This document shows positions 33,969 through 45,938 of a stretch of 64,000 bases of DNA, in pieces. The stretch covers positions 126,360,280 through 126,424,279 of the forward strand of contig NC_090984.1 in NCBI RefSeq assembly GCF_041146395.1, given 5' to 3'. Each line of letters starts with the position of its first letter. Position 1 is the stretch's first letter. Below the pieces are notes generated by a model, which saw only the letters and a program-made list of their open reading frames with translations, searched no databases and was not told where the DNA came from. The position numbers and the translations under genes are program-made. The DNA comes from Eulemur rufifrons (lineage: Eukaryota; Chordata; Mammalia; Primates; Lemuridae).

Positions 33969-34093
33969 AGGGCCCTCCCTCTGCTGATGAAAACCAGCCC
34001 AGCCCTCACCCTGCAGCTCTGGGACAGAAGCCCCAGCCCCGGCATTCCCAGGTGTCCCCATTCGGTGATCAGCACTGAACACAGACACTCACC

Positions 34094-34550
34094 ATGGAGT
34101 CTGGGCTGCGCTGGGTTTTCCTTGTGGCTCTGTTACAAGGTAATTCATGGAGAACTAGAGATATTGGGTGTGGGAGTGGATGTGAATGAGAGAAACAGGG
34201 GTTTGTGTGGCAGTTTCTGACCAGGCTGTGTCTGTGTTTGCAGGTGTCCAGTGTGAGGTGCAGCTGGTGGAGTCTGGGGGAGGCTTGGTCCAGCCTGGGG
34301 GGTCCCTGAGACTCTCCTGTGCAGCCTCCGGATTCACCTTTGATGACTATGCCATGCACTGGGTCCGCCAGGCTCCAGGGAAGGGGCTGGAGTGGGTCGC
34401 ATACATTAGTTATGATGGTGGTAGCACATACTACGCAGACGCCGTGAAGGGCCGATTCACCATCTCCAGAGACAACAGCAAGAACACGCTGTCTCTGCAA
34501 ATGAACAGTCTGAGAGCCGAGGACACGGCCCTGTACTACTGTGCCAGAGA
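34094..34550 (+). CDS. IGHV3: IGHV3-like variable segment (functional by sequence)
   Basis: Leader exon 34094-34139 ([15 protein letters not shown]), V exon 34244-34550, framework 1 from 34255, V region 296 nt. It has no stop, both Cys and the framework-2 Trp. CDR1 is GFTFDDYA (the same as the 27.4-kb gene) and CDR2 is ISYDGGST. It is the only IGHV3 in the window whose 3' end codes CAR, keeping the Arg that is standard just before CDR3. It is the intact partner of the frameshifted gene at 12.9 kb. Confidence 0.96.
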
Positions 34551-34589
34551 CACAGTGAGGGGACATCAGTGTGAGCCCAGACACAAACC
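34551..34589 (+). promoter_or_regulatory. V-RSS, 23-bp spacer
   Basis: CACAGTG, 23 bp, ACACAAACC, all consensus. Confidence 0.95.
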
Positions 34590-34608
34590 TCCTGCGGGGA
34601 AAGCGCGG

Positions 34609-34625
34609 GGCCGCCAGGGGGCGCC
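34609..34625 (+). promoter_or_regulatory. CTCF-like motif beside the RSS
   Basis: GGCCGCCAGGGGGCGCC, 20 bp past the nonamer. Confidence 0.7.
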
Positions 34626-35464
34626 CAAGACACAAGGAGCAGAGTCAGCCCAGGGCAGGTGCAGGTGGAGGGTAAGGGCTGGTTTCCTCTCAGGGTCGGG
34701 GCTTCCTCTCCAGAAAACGGTTTCCTCTGGGGAACTTCTCTGAATTCACCATTCTGTGTTTCCCTCTGCAGTCTCTGAGTTGGATATGTTTGTGGTAAGG
34801 AGAGAAAAAATTGTCACCTGCACAAAAGGCAGAGAGTGTGTTCCAGTCACTTTCTCCTGTCCCCAAATTGACATTAATTATCAACACTTCTGAAGAAATC
34901 CAAAAATACATAAAATATTTTGTCTTGGCAACACAATGCAGCACAGCACACAGAGCTCAACGTTCCTTCTAGCCGGCAAGCAGCATAAAGTGCCTATTGG
35001 ACATCAGGGGCAGACGGAGTCAGCGTTGTAAGCAAGAGAAGGAAGACCTAGCTCCTCGGTCGCATGTCATGAGTGGAAGGTTGTCACTCTGCAAGATCAT
35101 CAGCTTATCCTGAAGGTCGTGGTACCACTGTGGCCTTCAAAATACCAGAAGCTTCACGGCTTTTATAAAAATGCTCACTTTGGCGTCCTCCACTGCAGTG
35201 GCCAGCAAGTGCTCCGAGCTCTGAATTGATGCTGTTAACTTTCTTGGCATTATATTTCTATAAACATGTTATTAATATATGTTCTAAATTGTAAAATATG
35301 GATATATCTTCATATATATAATCAGTAATAATTATGGTTTTCAGTACATTGTTGTATGCCATAAAATTAACCAACTTTGTCAACTGTCTCTCTGCCCATG
35401 GCTATTCTAAGAGTTTTGTCATCCATAGACAATCCGTGGCCCTGATGGGCAAATTTCATTTACC
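34626..35464. other. 3' flank of IGHV3
   Basis: No gene is seen. It matches 13426-14264. Confidence 0.55.
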
Positions 35465-36033
35465 TTCCCCACCGGGAGCCTGGACTGGGACCCAAATGAG
35501 GAACGAGGTAAGGAGGCTCTCGATCGCTATCACAGACTCTGCTACAAGGCATACGGACAGTGGCTAAAAGGCCGACTAATCTGTCCAAGGTAGGTGAGAC
35601 CATACAGGGGCCTAACGAGCCCCCAGCAGTGTTCCTGGAATGCCTTTTTGAAGCTTACCGCCTGTATACTCCCATAGACCCAGAGGCACCAGAAAATGAC
35701 GTGCCATTAATATTGCCTTTGCCACTCACTCGGCCCCAGAGAGTAGGAGAAAGCTGCAGAGATTAGAAGGATTTAAAGAAAAATTGCTGTCTGAGTTAAT
35801 AAAAATTGTTCAGAAGATTTATAACAACAGAAAACATCCTGGGACTGTGCAGTCTAAAAGGATGGTCAAAATTCCTGTATCCGCTATAGTGAAACAAGAA
35901 AGATATAAAAGTGAAAAAGGCAAGAGGCCCAAAAGACCAGAGGGGGATGCTAGGAGGAGGAAGACCAGCCTAAGCCATGACCAGTGTGCCTACTGCAAAA
36001 AGCATGGACACTGGCAAAACGAATGTCGTCACT
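35465..36033 (+). pseudogene. ERV gag remnant (copy 2)
   Basis: Capsid C-terminal stretch (PPAVFLECLFEAYRLY), then a frame break, then the nucleocapsid with its CCHC zinc knuckle at 35987-36026 and a stop at about 36033. It shows the state of this gag before the Alu insertion seen in copy 1. Confidence 0.85.
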
Positions 36034-38470
36034 GAAAGCAGAAGGTGGCTAAGCCTGTGCCGCTCCTCATGGAGGACTCAGACTGACGGGGCCGGGACTC
36101 CATTCTGATAAGCCCCCAGGAGCCCAAGGTAACTCTGAATGTGGGGGGCAAACCTATAGAGTTTGTGATAAACACCAGTTCCACCAAGGATCACGCCACA
36201 TATAAAAGGGCTACTGAGGACCTGCTAACAGAATTAGCTCAGTTGGGCTACCGTGTTCCGGCTAAAAAGGCTCAGCTTTGTAGCCAGACAGCAACCTACC
36301 TAGGATACGAACTAAAGAAAGGCAAACAAACCGTCCCCACCAGTAGAATTAAAGCTGTCCTGAAGATCCCACAGCCCCAAACTAAGAGACAGGTACGAGA
36401 GTTCCTGGGGGCAGTGAGGTACTGCAGACTCTGCGTCCCCAAGTTTGCTGAGATAACACACCCCTGTATGCCAGCATAGGGGGAAAGAGGGACTCTCTGG
36501 TCTGGACTGAAAAGGAGGCTAAAGCCTTCAAGAGCCTCAAACCGGCACTTGTGAGTGCCGCTGCACTGGCCTTGCCCGGTCTGACCGAGCCTTTCCAGTT
36601 ATATGTTGCTGAAACCGAGGGATGGCTAAAGGGGCCCTAACTCAAAAACTAGGGCCCTGGAACAGACCGGGTGCATACCTGTCTAAAAGGCTGGAGCCTG
36701 TAGCATCTGGCTGGCCAGGCTGCTTGTGGGCCATTGCTGCGACTGCCATCTTGGCAAAGGAAGCCTCCAAGCTCATTTTGGGGCAAGACTCATATATAAT
36801 TATGCCCCACACTCAGTGGAGGCTCTACTAAAAAGCCCCCCCGAGAGGTGGCTTTCAAACTCCCGCATAACCCAATATCAGGTGCTGTTGCTACACCCCC
36901 CAGAATCCGGTTTCTAAAGACAGCCTCCCTCAGCCCTGCCACCCTGCTCCCGGAAGATGAGCCGTCGGAGCCACTCCATGACTGTCTCAAAACGCTCGAG
37001 TCTGTCACCAACCTGAGAGCTGGCCTCACTGACCGCCCGTGGCCAGAAACCGACGAAGAATTATACACAGATGGGAGAGCTACGTCTCAGAAGGAGCCAG
37101 GTGTGCAGGGGCGGCTGTCGTGACTGCAGGCCGGGTTACCCGGGCACAGGCTCTCGGACATGGAACCTCAGCCCAGAAGGCTGAACTCATAGCCCTGACC
37201 CAGCCCCCAGGACAGGGCAGAGCCTTTGCAACGGCACAGGTACGTGGGACACTTCACCAAAAGTGCGGACTGACTCCCCGGTGGCGAGAGACAATGCTTT
37301 CAGTGACGTGACAGCAAGAAAAGTCACACAAAAACCAGTGGGGACTCTCCTAACTCTCCCTGTTCTGCCAGAACGTCTCCTGCCAAACTCCCCAAACTGC
37401 ACCAAAGAGAAAGTTAAATTAAGCAAAGCCCTGAAGACTAAAACTGATTCAGGAGGTTGGAAAATCCTCCCGGACAATAGGGTCTTAGTCCCTAAACACC
37501 TAGGACGAGACCTAATCAAGGAAATACATCAGAACGCCCGCCTTGGCAGCACCAAGTTAACTGAACTTCTCCAGAGGGACTACTGCACTCCCCGGCTACC
37601 TCAGATGGCCCAGCAGGTGACAACGAGATGTCTCACCTGCGCACAAGTCAATTCAGGTAAAAGGACTAATCCCCCCCTTCGGGACCAGGTTAAGGTGACA
37701 AGCCCCGGGGGAAGAGTGAAAAGTGGACTTTATAAAAGTAAAACTAGACAAATACAGATATCACTACCTGCTTATATTTATTCTTTCTCTAGATGGGTGA
37801 AAACTTTTCCTATGAAGTCAGAGACAACACAGGTAGTTTCAAAAAAGTTAGTGGCTGAAATTGTTTCCCGATTTGGCCTCCCACTTGCACTGGGTTCTGA
37901 CAATGGCCTGCGGTTCATCACGCAAACAACTCAATCATTAAATTGCACTGTACTATGGGCCTCAGAGTTCAGGATGGATAAAAAGGATAAATAAAACTTT
38001 AAAAAACATTAAACAAATTAAAGCTGGAGCCTGGAACAGACTGAGTAAGTCCCCTCCCCTTTGCCCTACTAAAAACCAGATACACTCCATATGTCAAAAG
38101 CACAACCCTATGTAAAATCATGTTCAGCCGACTATCCCCACTCCCGAGAAAGCTCTATTTCAGGTACAGCCTGGAGACCTCGTCTGGATAAGAAAACTTC
38201 CGCCTGCCAGCTTAGAGGCCAGGTGGACTGGACCCCTGCCGGTGAACCTCACCACGCCAACAGCCGTGAGGGTTCCTGGAAAGCGTCATTTGATCCACCA
38301 TTCGTGGATGAAAAGGTGACCCCAGATCAACTCCCCAAGAAATGGATCGCCCGGCCCACCGAGGACCCACTCAAGATAAGACTTTCCAGAGACTCCTCTG
38401 GTTCCTCCTAGTTATCTCCTTTAATCCAGCAGATGACACCCCCCCATCAACCTGTAAACTACACTTAGGT
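36034..38470 (+). pseudogene. ERV pro-pol remnant (copy 2)
   Basis: The protease-to-RT deletion join is the same as in copy 1 (about 36141-36480). RNase H pieces lie at 36620-37120. Integrase is in one open stretch of 243 codons (37263-37994) that includes the CLTC pair and keeps the Asp of the FGLP loop region. Frames are broken before and after it. It is a fossil with no complete enzyme. Confidence 0.85.
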
Positions 38471-38880
38471 GCTTACAAAGACAATAAATGACACTGTCAT
38501 AATTAGGCAGACCCGGAGAGCCTCAGCAAAGGCTGGGCTGGAGCCTGTCCAAGGTCCCGGCCCTCTGCTGCCTCTGAAGACATGTCTCTGAGTGGCCTCC
38601 TCCCCCTCTACCTGGGCTGCGAGGGAATACTGCCCTTTAAACTCAAAATTCCACTCCGTACTTAAAAGATAAACCCTTAGGCATAAGCTAAACAACTTAT
38701 TTACTTAAAATATTTATGTGAAGGACAGGGTGATACAGATAGACAAAAAAATGTAAAAATAGATGGTTTGCAAGATCACTTTTGACAATATGTATTGATA
38801 TATTTAACAGTATATAAACACCATAAATGGGGGGTAAGTTTAAAAGCACCTGTCATCTCTAGCATTCCTAATCCCCGTGG

Positions 38881-39069
38881 ATGACAACACTTTTGTCAGC
38901 CATAACAAAACCGGTTATTCCCATTCTGCTGACACTGCTCCTTGGCCCCTGGCTCATAAACAGCCTCATTTCTTATGTTAAACAAAGAGTTCAAGCTGTC
39001 AAACTTATGGTCCTCCAAACCCACTATCAACGTGTCTCTGATGTTAATACCAAAGAATCAATGATTTGA
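38881..39069 (+). pseudogene. ERV env remnant (copy 2)
   Basis: C-terminal end of the transmembrane subunit only, open for 62 codons, with a hydrophobic LLLGPWLINSLISYV stretch. Confidence 0.7.
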
Positions 39070-39093
39070 TTCCTCCTCAAAACCAGTGGGGAA

Positions 39094-39555
39094 TGTTACA
39101 GTCTGAGTTTCGCACCAAAAAGTCACTAATCTGCCATTCTGCTTCTGTAAACCTGCTTGCTCCTGCTTACTCAAGATAGTACCCCCAACACAGAAACCCC
39201 TAAGTGACTACAACACCCATGTTCTTCGTAAAATCATTCCAGCCCCACGTTTTGCATGAAGCGATTACAACACTCATGTTTTGCATGAACAAAATATGGC
39301 CCAGATCCTGTCACACCAAAGATAAGAAAATGACGTAATGCTCACTCAAGGCTTCTTGTACACGTGCTTGCTCAATCTTAGTAATTTTCCACCCACAAAC
39401 TTACAATATAAAAACTTTCCGTTTCAAAGCCTGGATGCTGCTCTCTGTGTTGCCTTTGGTGGTGCAGAGAGTAGTCCGTGGCCAGCTGGTAGAGACTCCT
39501 GATTTGGCTCAATTCAGTCTTTAGGTGGTCATTTCTCGCCTCTCAGATCATAACA
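39094..39555 (+). repeat. ERV 3' LTR (462 bp, copy 2)
   Basis: TGTTACAG start and CATAACA end, same length as the LTR at 18267-18728. It is about 2.7 kb upstream of the IGHV1 leader and points towards it. Confidence 0.85.
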
Positions 39556-41099
39556 AGTCTATCTGAGCTAGGGAGCCCAGACACAGGGGGACAAAACCGA
39601 GGTCACTAGAGGAACTTGGACCCTCTGGCAGCTACATGCTCAGCACCCCTCTCTCATCATCCGCACACTCATTTCTTTCTCATCCTTTGTGGTATTTGCA
39701 AAGTTTCTCTTCCCCCCATGGAAATATTCAGCATTTCCTTGGGAATCCCTTGGGCTCATCCAGGATACAGAACCAGGGAGACCCAGGTCTCTCCTGCAGC
39801 GCCCTGGGCTTGGGCAAGTGCAGGGGTGACTAGGAAGTGCCTCGGCCCCTGTGTCAGATGCAAGGCCTGGGGCCCAGGAGGAGGGCAGGAAGGGGAGATG
39901 AACATTGGGCTGGGCACACGAGGATGGTCAATGCCACCTTCCTTGCTGGTGAGGAGGGAGCCCCGGGGAAGCCTGGCCTCCCTCACAGGGCAGGAGCCAC
40001 ACTCACCCGGCTGCTGCCCACCCAGGAGCTGACCCGGCTCAGCAGCACCACCTGAGCTGGCCGACAGCTCCTGCTCTGAATTATCAGGGCCTCACTTCCC
40101 TCAGTTGTGGGTTCCCAGGGGGCCCCCAGCCCCGGCTCACACCCCTACTGGTCTCCACAGTGTCCTGGGCAGCAGTGAACTGAGGACACCCATCGTCCCT
40201 GCACCTTCATGGCCTCTGTGGTTGGCACCAGGGAGTCCCTGGGCACAGCCTGTGTTTGGGGCCAGACACAGCCCCCTCCTCTGGGCAGGGGGCACCGGGA
40301 AGTCACATTGCAAAGGGCCCTGCTATGGCATGGAGGACCAAGGTCCATGGAACAATCACCCGTGTCCTCCCCAGGCCACCTGCAGCCCCTGCTCACCTCA
40401 GCAGAGACACTGGGTCCATGTGCAGCGTCAACTGCAGCCGGGACCAGGAAGCAGACGTGTCTCCTCCACTGTGGTTTTCAAGTGCGGCTTTTCTGTTCCT
40501 GGACTTGAGAAGTAAAAAGGAAAAGACAGTCACTCCGTGGAGCCCACTTGTCCAGATGGGACAAGGACACGGTGCCCACAGTAGATGCCCCATGGGACAA
40601 GTAGCAGGTGGTGGCCCATCCCAGGACCTGGTCCTCAGGGACTGGGACCTTCCCAGCTCTCCCTCCAGAGTCCCCTCTTCCAAGATCAGTTCTTGCTTCT
40701 CCCCTTGGGGAGATGCCCCATCCAGGTCCCCAGGGCCCTGCCCTCCGGCTCCTGGCTGTGCCCCTGAGAGGGGGCCTGCTGGGCTGCAGGGCCAGGGTGG
40801 CCCTCCCCACAGTCCGGGCAGCTCGGTGTTGGCTGCATTGACTGCACATGGCTCTGCCGGGTGTGGCCCTCCAGGGGCAACCCTGGCCCCACTCAGGGGC
40901 ATCTGCAGGGTCCCTCTTGCCGGGAGAACAGGCAAACCCACAGCGTGGGCAGGTCCCTTTCTCCCGTTGTGAGGTGTTTGCTGTTGTCTGTCTGACAAGG
41001 GCACATACCCAGGCCCAGGGTCAGTGTGTGGGCTCGGCCCATGTGCCACATGCAGGGAAGAAGGGAAGTACCACTCCGGCTGCTGTGAACGCGGGCCAC

Positions 41100-41236
41100 A
41101 GTGTGTGTGTGTGTGTGTGTGTGTGAGTGTGAGTCTGTGTGACTGTGTGTGTGTGTGTGAGTGTGTGTGAGTGTGAATGTGTGAGTGTGTGTGTGTGTGA
41201 CTGTGCGAATGTGTGTGTGTATGTGTGTGTGTGTTT
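41100..41236. repeat. Expanded TG microsatellite
   Basis: About 137 bp of TG with GTGAGTG and GTGACTG interruptions, against about 63 bp in copy 1. Confidence 0.9.
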
Positions 41237-41625
41237 GTGCCCTGCAGGATCAGTAGTTGTGTGGCCGTCTCTGAGCCAGGCCCATGAGCTGTGGGTTAAA
41301 GTGACATTTAACCAGAAGAACTTCAAGGAGATAGGAGGCTCCTGCCAAGCCCCGAGGGTTTCTGCACCACTGTGGGTGTGGCCGGGCCAGGGCCTGTGGA
41401 GCTCCAGGGAAGGGGCTCCCCGAGGCTCTCACAGAATCCTTGCTTGGGGCCTCCCTGCAGAGCTCCCTGGGTTTAGAAAGGTCAGTTCACCGTTTCCAGT
41501 CAAAAGCACATGCTGTCAGTGAAGGAGCATGTGACCCGGGGCACAGCCAGGTCACCCTGGGCTGGGACAGTGGGAGGAAGATGCTCTGGGAGCCCAGAGG
41601 GAACCTCCGCTGCCTGAGGGGCTGG

Positions 41626-41642
41626 GCTGCAGGGGGCGCTCA
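41626..41642 (+). promoter_or_regulatory. CTCF-like motif upstream of IGHV1
   Basis: GCTGCAGGGGGCGCTCA, conserved with 20731. It lies about 650 bp upstream of the leader. Confidence 0.6.
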
Positions 41643-42168
41643 GGAGCACCCAGCACAGGCTGCCGCCAGCAGCAGGCGCACAGGAGGCTGGGAGGGGTTC
41701 CTCCTGGGGACTGGCTCTTCCTTTTTTAAAAAACCTAAAATAGGAATTTTATATGACGTATTATTCCTCCTCAGCTGTGTTTAAGTTACACAATATTTTA
41801 ATGAAAGCCACATTTACAAAGCGTCTCTAGCCCTCCTGCATGTGCTAAGAGTAAGCAGCTGGGGGCAAGGGAACATTTTTATATACAAATGGGCAGAAAA
41901 TTTCTGGGAACTCACGGATCCAAAGGACAAGAACTTTGGGTATAAAATGGCACAGATGGTCCCAGGGCTCTCTGTGCATTTCCCACGTGGGTTCACAGTA
42001 AAGAACGTGTATTTGGCGGCTTGTCCCTCAGTGGGAGGACCTCTGTGCACTGGAGTCAAGGGGGTTGCAGGGACACCTGTCCTCGGTATCGCCCTGTTGC
42101 GTGGCCCCCGCATCATCTCTGTTCTCTTTCTCACACTGGGGCAGGTCTAGGGCTATGAAACGTCCTGC

Positions 42169-42185
42169 CTCATGAATATGCAAAT
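42169..42185 (+). promoter_or_regulatory. VH1 promoter heptamer-octamer
   Basis: CTCATGA and ATGCAAAT separated by 2 bp, 107 bp before the ATG. Confidence 0.95.
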
Positions 42186-42292
42186 GGCCTGAGGTCTGCT
42201 GGGGTACATACAGCTATGCCTGCGCCCCGAGAGCGTCACCCCACCACCACGTCCCTGCTGTGGAGAAGCCCCTGGCAGCTCAGCTACTCACC

Positions 42293-42726
42293 ATGGACTG
42301 GACCTGGAGGATCCTCTTCCTGGTGGCAGCAGCGACAGGTGAGGGCTCCCCAGTCCCAGGGTGAGGAGGGGCTCGGACCCAGCCAGGGGGACTCACCCAG
42401 TCCTGTCTCCTCTGCACAGGCGCCCGCTCCCAGGTCCAGCTGGTGCAGTCCGGGGCTGAGGTGAGGCCACCTGGGGCCTCCGTGAAGGTGTCCTGCAAGG
42501 CTTCCGGATACACCTTCACCAGCTACTACATGCACTGGGTGCGACAGACCCCTGGACAAGGGCTGGAGGGGATGGGACGGATCAACCCTAGCAATGGAGC
42601 AACAAACTACGCACAGAAGTTCCAGGGCAGAGTCACCATGACCAGGGACACGTCCAGCAGTACAGGCTTCATGGAGCTGAGCAGTCTGCGACCCGAGGAC
42701 ACGGCCGTGTATTACTGTGCGAGAGA
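42293..42726 (+). CDS. IGHV1: IGHV1-like variable segment (intact, odd framework 2)
   Basis: Leader exon 42293-42338 ([15 protein letters not shown]), V exon 42420-42726, framework 1 from 42431, V region 296 nt without a stop. Both Cys (KVSCKAS and VYYCAR) and the core Trp (HWVRQ) are present. CDR1 is GYTFTSYY and CDR2 is INPSNGAT. The framework-2 motif normally reading GLEWMG is GLEGMG here, so the Trp at the light-chain interface (Kabat 47) is Gly. The 21.4-kb partner keeps Trp. Rearrangement should be possible; the effect on pairing is unknown. Confidence 0.93.
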
Positions 42727-42764
42727 CACAGTGTGACAACCCACATCCTGAGGGATCAGAAACC
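42727..42764 (+). promoter_or_regulatory. V-RSS with 22-bp spacer (IGHV1)
   Basis: CACAGTG, 22 bp, TCAGAAACC (42756-42764). The short spacer is shared with the 21.8-kb RSS, so it predates the duplication. Confidence 0.88.
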
Positions 42765-43031
42765 CTGAGGGAGACGCAGCTGTGCTGGGGATTAGAAAGT
42801 GATGAAGGACATTAGGTTGAAATGTTTCCCAATATGGGTTAGTTAGTTGAGGAAAAGGAATATGTGACACGTGTATGCATTCTAAGTACATTGCGAAGAT
42901 TTCATTCACTTGTCATCGTATCAACAGAGCTTAGAGAACTATGGAAGACTCAAGCTAATAAAGCTGGTACAAGCATTTCCATTAAGTTATTAACGTGAAC
43001 AAGAGTTTTCACATCAGTTGGGTAAATAAAT
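42765..43031. other. 3' flank of IGHV1
   Basis: AT-rich, no gene. It matches 21872-22145. Confidence 0.55.
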
Positions 43032-43399
43032 TGGAGTAAGAATTCTTTTTTTTTTTTTTTTTTTTTAGGCAGAGTCTCACTTTGTTGCCCAGGCTAGAGT
43101 GAGTGCCGTGGTGTCAGCCTAGCTCACAGAAACCTCAAACTCCTGGGCTTAAGCGATCCTTCCGCCTCAGCCTCCCGAGTGGCTGGGACTACAGGCATGC
43201 GCCACCATGCCCGGCTAATTTTTTCTATATATATTTTAGTTGGCCACATAATTTCTTTCTATTTTTAGTAGAGACGGGGTCTCGCTCTTGCTCAGGCTGA
43301 TCTCAAACACCTGACCTTGACCGATCCACCCGCCTCGGCCTCCCAGAGTGCTAGGATTACAGGCGTGAGCCACCGCGCCCGGCCTGGAGTAAGAATTCT
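43032..43399 (-). mobile_element. Alu SINE with 15-bp target-site duplication
   Basis: Reverse Alu body 43047-43384, flanked by TGGAGTAAGAATTCT at 43032-43046 and 43385-43399. The empty site is at about 22139-22153 in cassette 1. Confidence 0.95.
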
Positions 43400-45485
43400 T
43401 AATCACAAGGTATATGCCTTTTAATATATAAGAAATGGCCAAAATGTCTTTCTTATTTCTTTTAAATGAAATTTATTTTACGGTGGTTTTAAGTTCACAG
43501 TACCATCGAGAGAAGGTCCAGAGAGTTCCTGTTCACTCCTGGCCTGCGCATGCTAGAACTTCCTCGGTGTGGACACACTGTGACAGGTTCATGAATAGGT
43601 TGCAATGGACGAACCTACCTTTAGACGTCATCATTACCCAAAATCCACAGCTTGAGTTTGGTGTCGCCGTTGGTGCCGTCCCTTCTGTGGGTTCTGGCCA
43701 ATTGATACAGACATGCATCTATTACTCTGGTGCCATAACTTGCCGACTCATTTGTGGCATTCCAAGGGAGGCAAACGATGGTGCCTGGGAAAAGAGGCCG
43801 CTCTAGAGAGGGTGGAAGCGCACAGTGGGTCAGGAACCGAGCCTGCCCTCGGGAAGGCCCGCAGTGGGTCCCGCGTGCTGTGCTGGCCTGTGCCCTCCTC
43901 AGAGGTGAAGGCGCCTCTCGTGTCCTCTGCGGAGCAGGGAGAACCCCCGAGGCATCCCCGCCCGCCTGTGTTGCTGTGCCCTCAGGGGTGGCCCTCGTGA
44001 CTGCCTGCCCCATCCTAGCGCCCGCTGAGGAGGGCAGGGCACGGACTCTCTCCCCCAACACAGTGGCATCAGGGCATTGGTGGCAGGAGGGTATTCCGAT
44101 TAGGAATTACGAGACACTGAGGGACAACAATTCAGTTCACTGTTCTCAGGTGTCGAGAACATTCAGGTGTAGGTTTGAGACCTTCCTTTGCTTTTGGCCT
44201 TAAGTAGTTTAGGGAAGTTGGGTAGTGGATCACTTTCATCTATTAGAGTGTATTGGAACTTCAATAACTTTTGTGCAAACCTTTATATCACGTCTATGGA
44301 AATTTTAGCCTGCTCAATATAAAATAAGATATAAAGGTATTTTCTGGGTTTATCATCCAATATCATAGAATAGTCAACGGTACAAACCAGAGAGATACGT
44401 TTGATTAAGATTACAGAAGTATCTGCTGTGCATGGGACGTTATAATCACTTTGGTAAAGTCTGTTTAACTTGAAAGTGCCTTATTTAAAAGTAGCAAAGA
44501 ACGTTATTCGGCTGAGGCTCATGTATTACAAGGAATAGCTGAGAGTTTGGGAAAATCTGTGTCACTCTTGACACCCAATACCTTGGAGCCCCAGTGAGCA
44601 GGGTTTCCCTGACAGAGCAGCAAGGTGTCCCCGGGTACTGACGGGTGTCGGCCTTGTCACCGTTCACGCACCCTGAACACTTCCAGGTAGGGAGGGGATG
44701 GGGCACTTCTTCTCTTCAGAGCCTTCTCGCTGATGGGACACGAAGGGACCTACTGCTGTCAATGTTCTTGGTCACTGCTGTGCCATCTTTTGTTCTGCTG
44801 TCTCTTCTGCTCACGGCATCCGCGGCTGCTTCCAGGACAGGCCCTGGAGAGGGGGGGCCGCCCGGCTCTGCGGTCTGCAGGCCACGGGCTCCGCATCCTG
44901 CATCATTTTTCTTTGACAGCATTTCAGCATGTCCTGTGGCTGTTTTAGAACAGGCAGAGAGGCGACTTCACATTCTATTTCTGTTGTCAATACAGGTCTG
45001 AAATTTCCCATTTAACGTCACTGGTGAAATGCAATAAAATCGGGAAAGTTGTTACATCAGAAACTTCGTAAACTCCTGAGTTGTATCAGGAGTTGATCCC
45101 TGCCCCGTCCCCCGATCTTCTGCAGGCTGCGTGGTGACCACTTCTGGTCTGGTCTTGTGTTCCTCTTCAGCCGCAGACCCTGCCTGAGCACACTCCATTC
45201 CGAATCCCTGGGAATCGGCTCCACTATTCCAAGGAAATGCCCATAACTTGACTCACATCATATTCTTCCAGTGTTTTCTGCCACTTGTTTCCATGTGGGC
45301 AGATTCTCCGAGCCCTGTTCTGGGCAGAGCTGCACAGCTGAGGTCCTGCCCTTTTGGGGACACAACATCCAGCTTCTCCAAGTGACGTCCTCCCTGGTGC
45401 CCTCTGAGGGATGGAATCCCTTTGCAGGGCTGGGCCTGGCCACAGACCTCAGGGAAGGCCTGTGGCGTGTCCAGGACACGCTGAG
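43400..45485. other. Intergenic block H, copy 2
   Basis: No supported gene. It is collinear with 22154-24250. Confidence 0.6.
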
Positions 45486-45938
45486 TGTGGAAGAAGAAAA
45501 AGGCCTGGGGAAACTCCTGGAGACGTTGTGGGGAGGGACCCGGCTGTGTCCGGATCTACATAAGAGAAGGAGGGTTCAGGTATGGGCTGGAAGCAGACGC
45601 CATTCAGCCCAGCTGGCCTTCCCCACGCAACATCCTCTGCAGTCACCTCCTTTTGGATGGAGGGAAGGGCAGGTCAGGCTCTCACATAACAGCGGTAACG
45701 TAACAATCTCTCAGGGGAGACGGGAACCGCAGTACATGGGAGGTTCAGGGAGAGAAAGCAGGAAGGACCCAAACGAGCCAGATCTCAGTCCCTTCCCTGC
45801 GTGAGTACGAGGCTTCCCCATGGGAAGATTTCTCCTCAGTCTCCAGGACAGAATAGATCTGCTAATGGGCTGTGTAAGGTCCCGACGCCCTCCTTAGACA
45901 GGGCAGGTGTCTGGGGAAGGTGGCGCTGTGGTCTGGAA

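Larger units (their letters stand above)
35465..39555 (+). mobile_element. Gammaretrovirus-like ERV, 5' truncated, one LTR (copy 2)
   Basis: Same extent and same internal deletions as 14265-18728, without the Alu. By eye the two copies differ by roughly 3% in the integrase region. Confidence 0.88.
39556..42168. other. Intergenic block G upstream of IGHV1, copy 2
   Basis: Matches 18729-21274. A 238-codon chance frame at 40256-40972 is split into shorter frames in copy 1, so I do not call a gene. Confidence 0.6.
24251..45485. repeat. Segmental duplication, cassette 2 (about 21.2 kb)
   Basis: The same element order as 2683-24250. It lacks the Alus at 9.6 and 14.6 kb and has its own Alu at 43.05 kb. 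All its IGHV3 and IGHV1 genes are open. Confidence 0.9.

Noticed and set aside
37263..37994. A 243-codon integrase-like frame as a possible active gene
   Set aside because: It is part of an ERV with deleted RT, no 5' LTR and frame breaks on both sides. Its sister copy is interrupted.
40256..40972. A 238-codon forward frame in block G
   Set aside because: It is broken into shorter frames in the sister copy at 19.4-20.1 kb, is low in complexity (Pro/Gly/Ser rich), and opposing frames are equally long.
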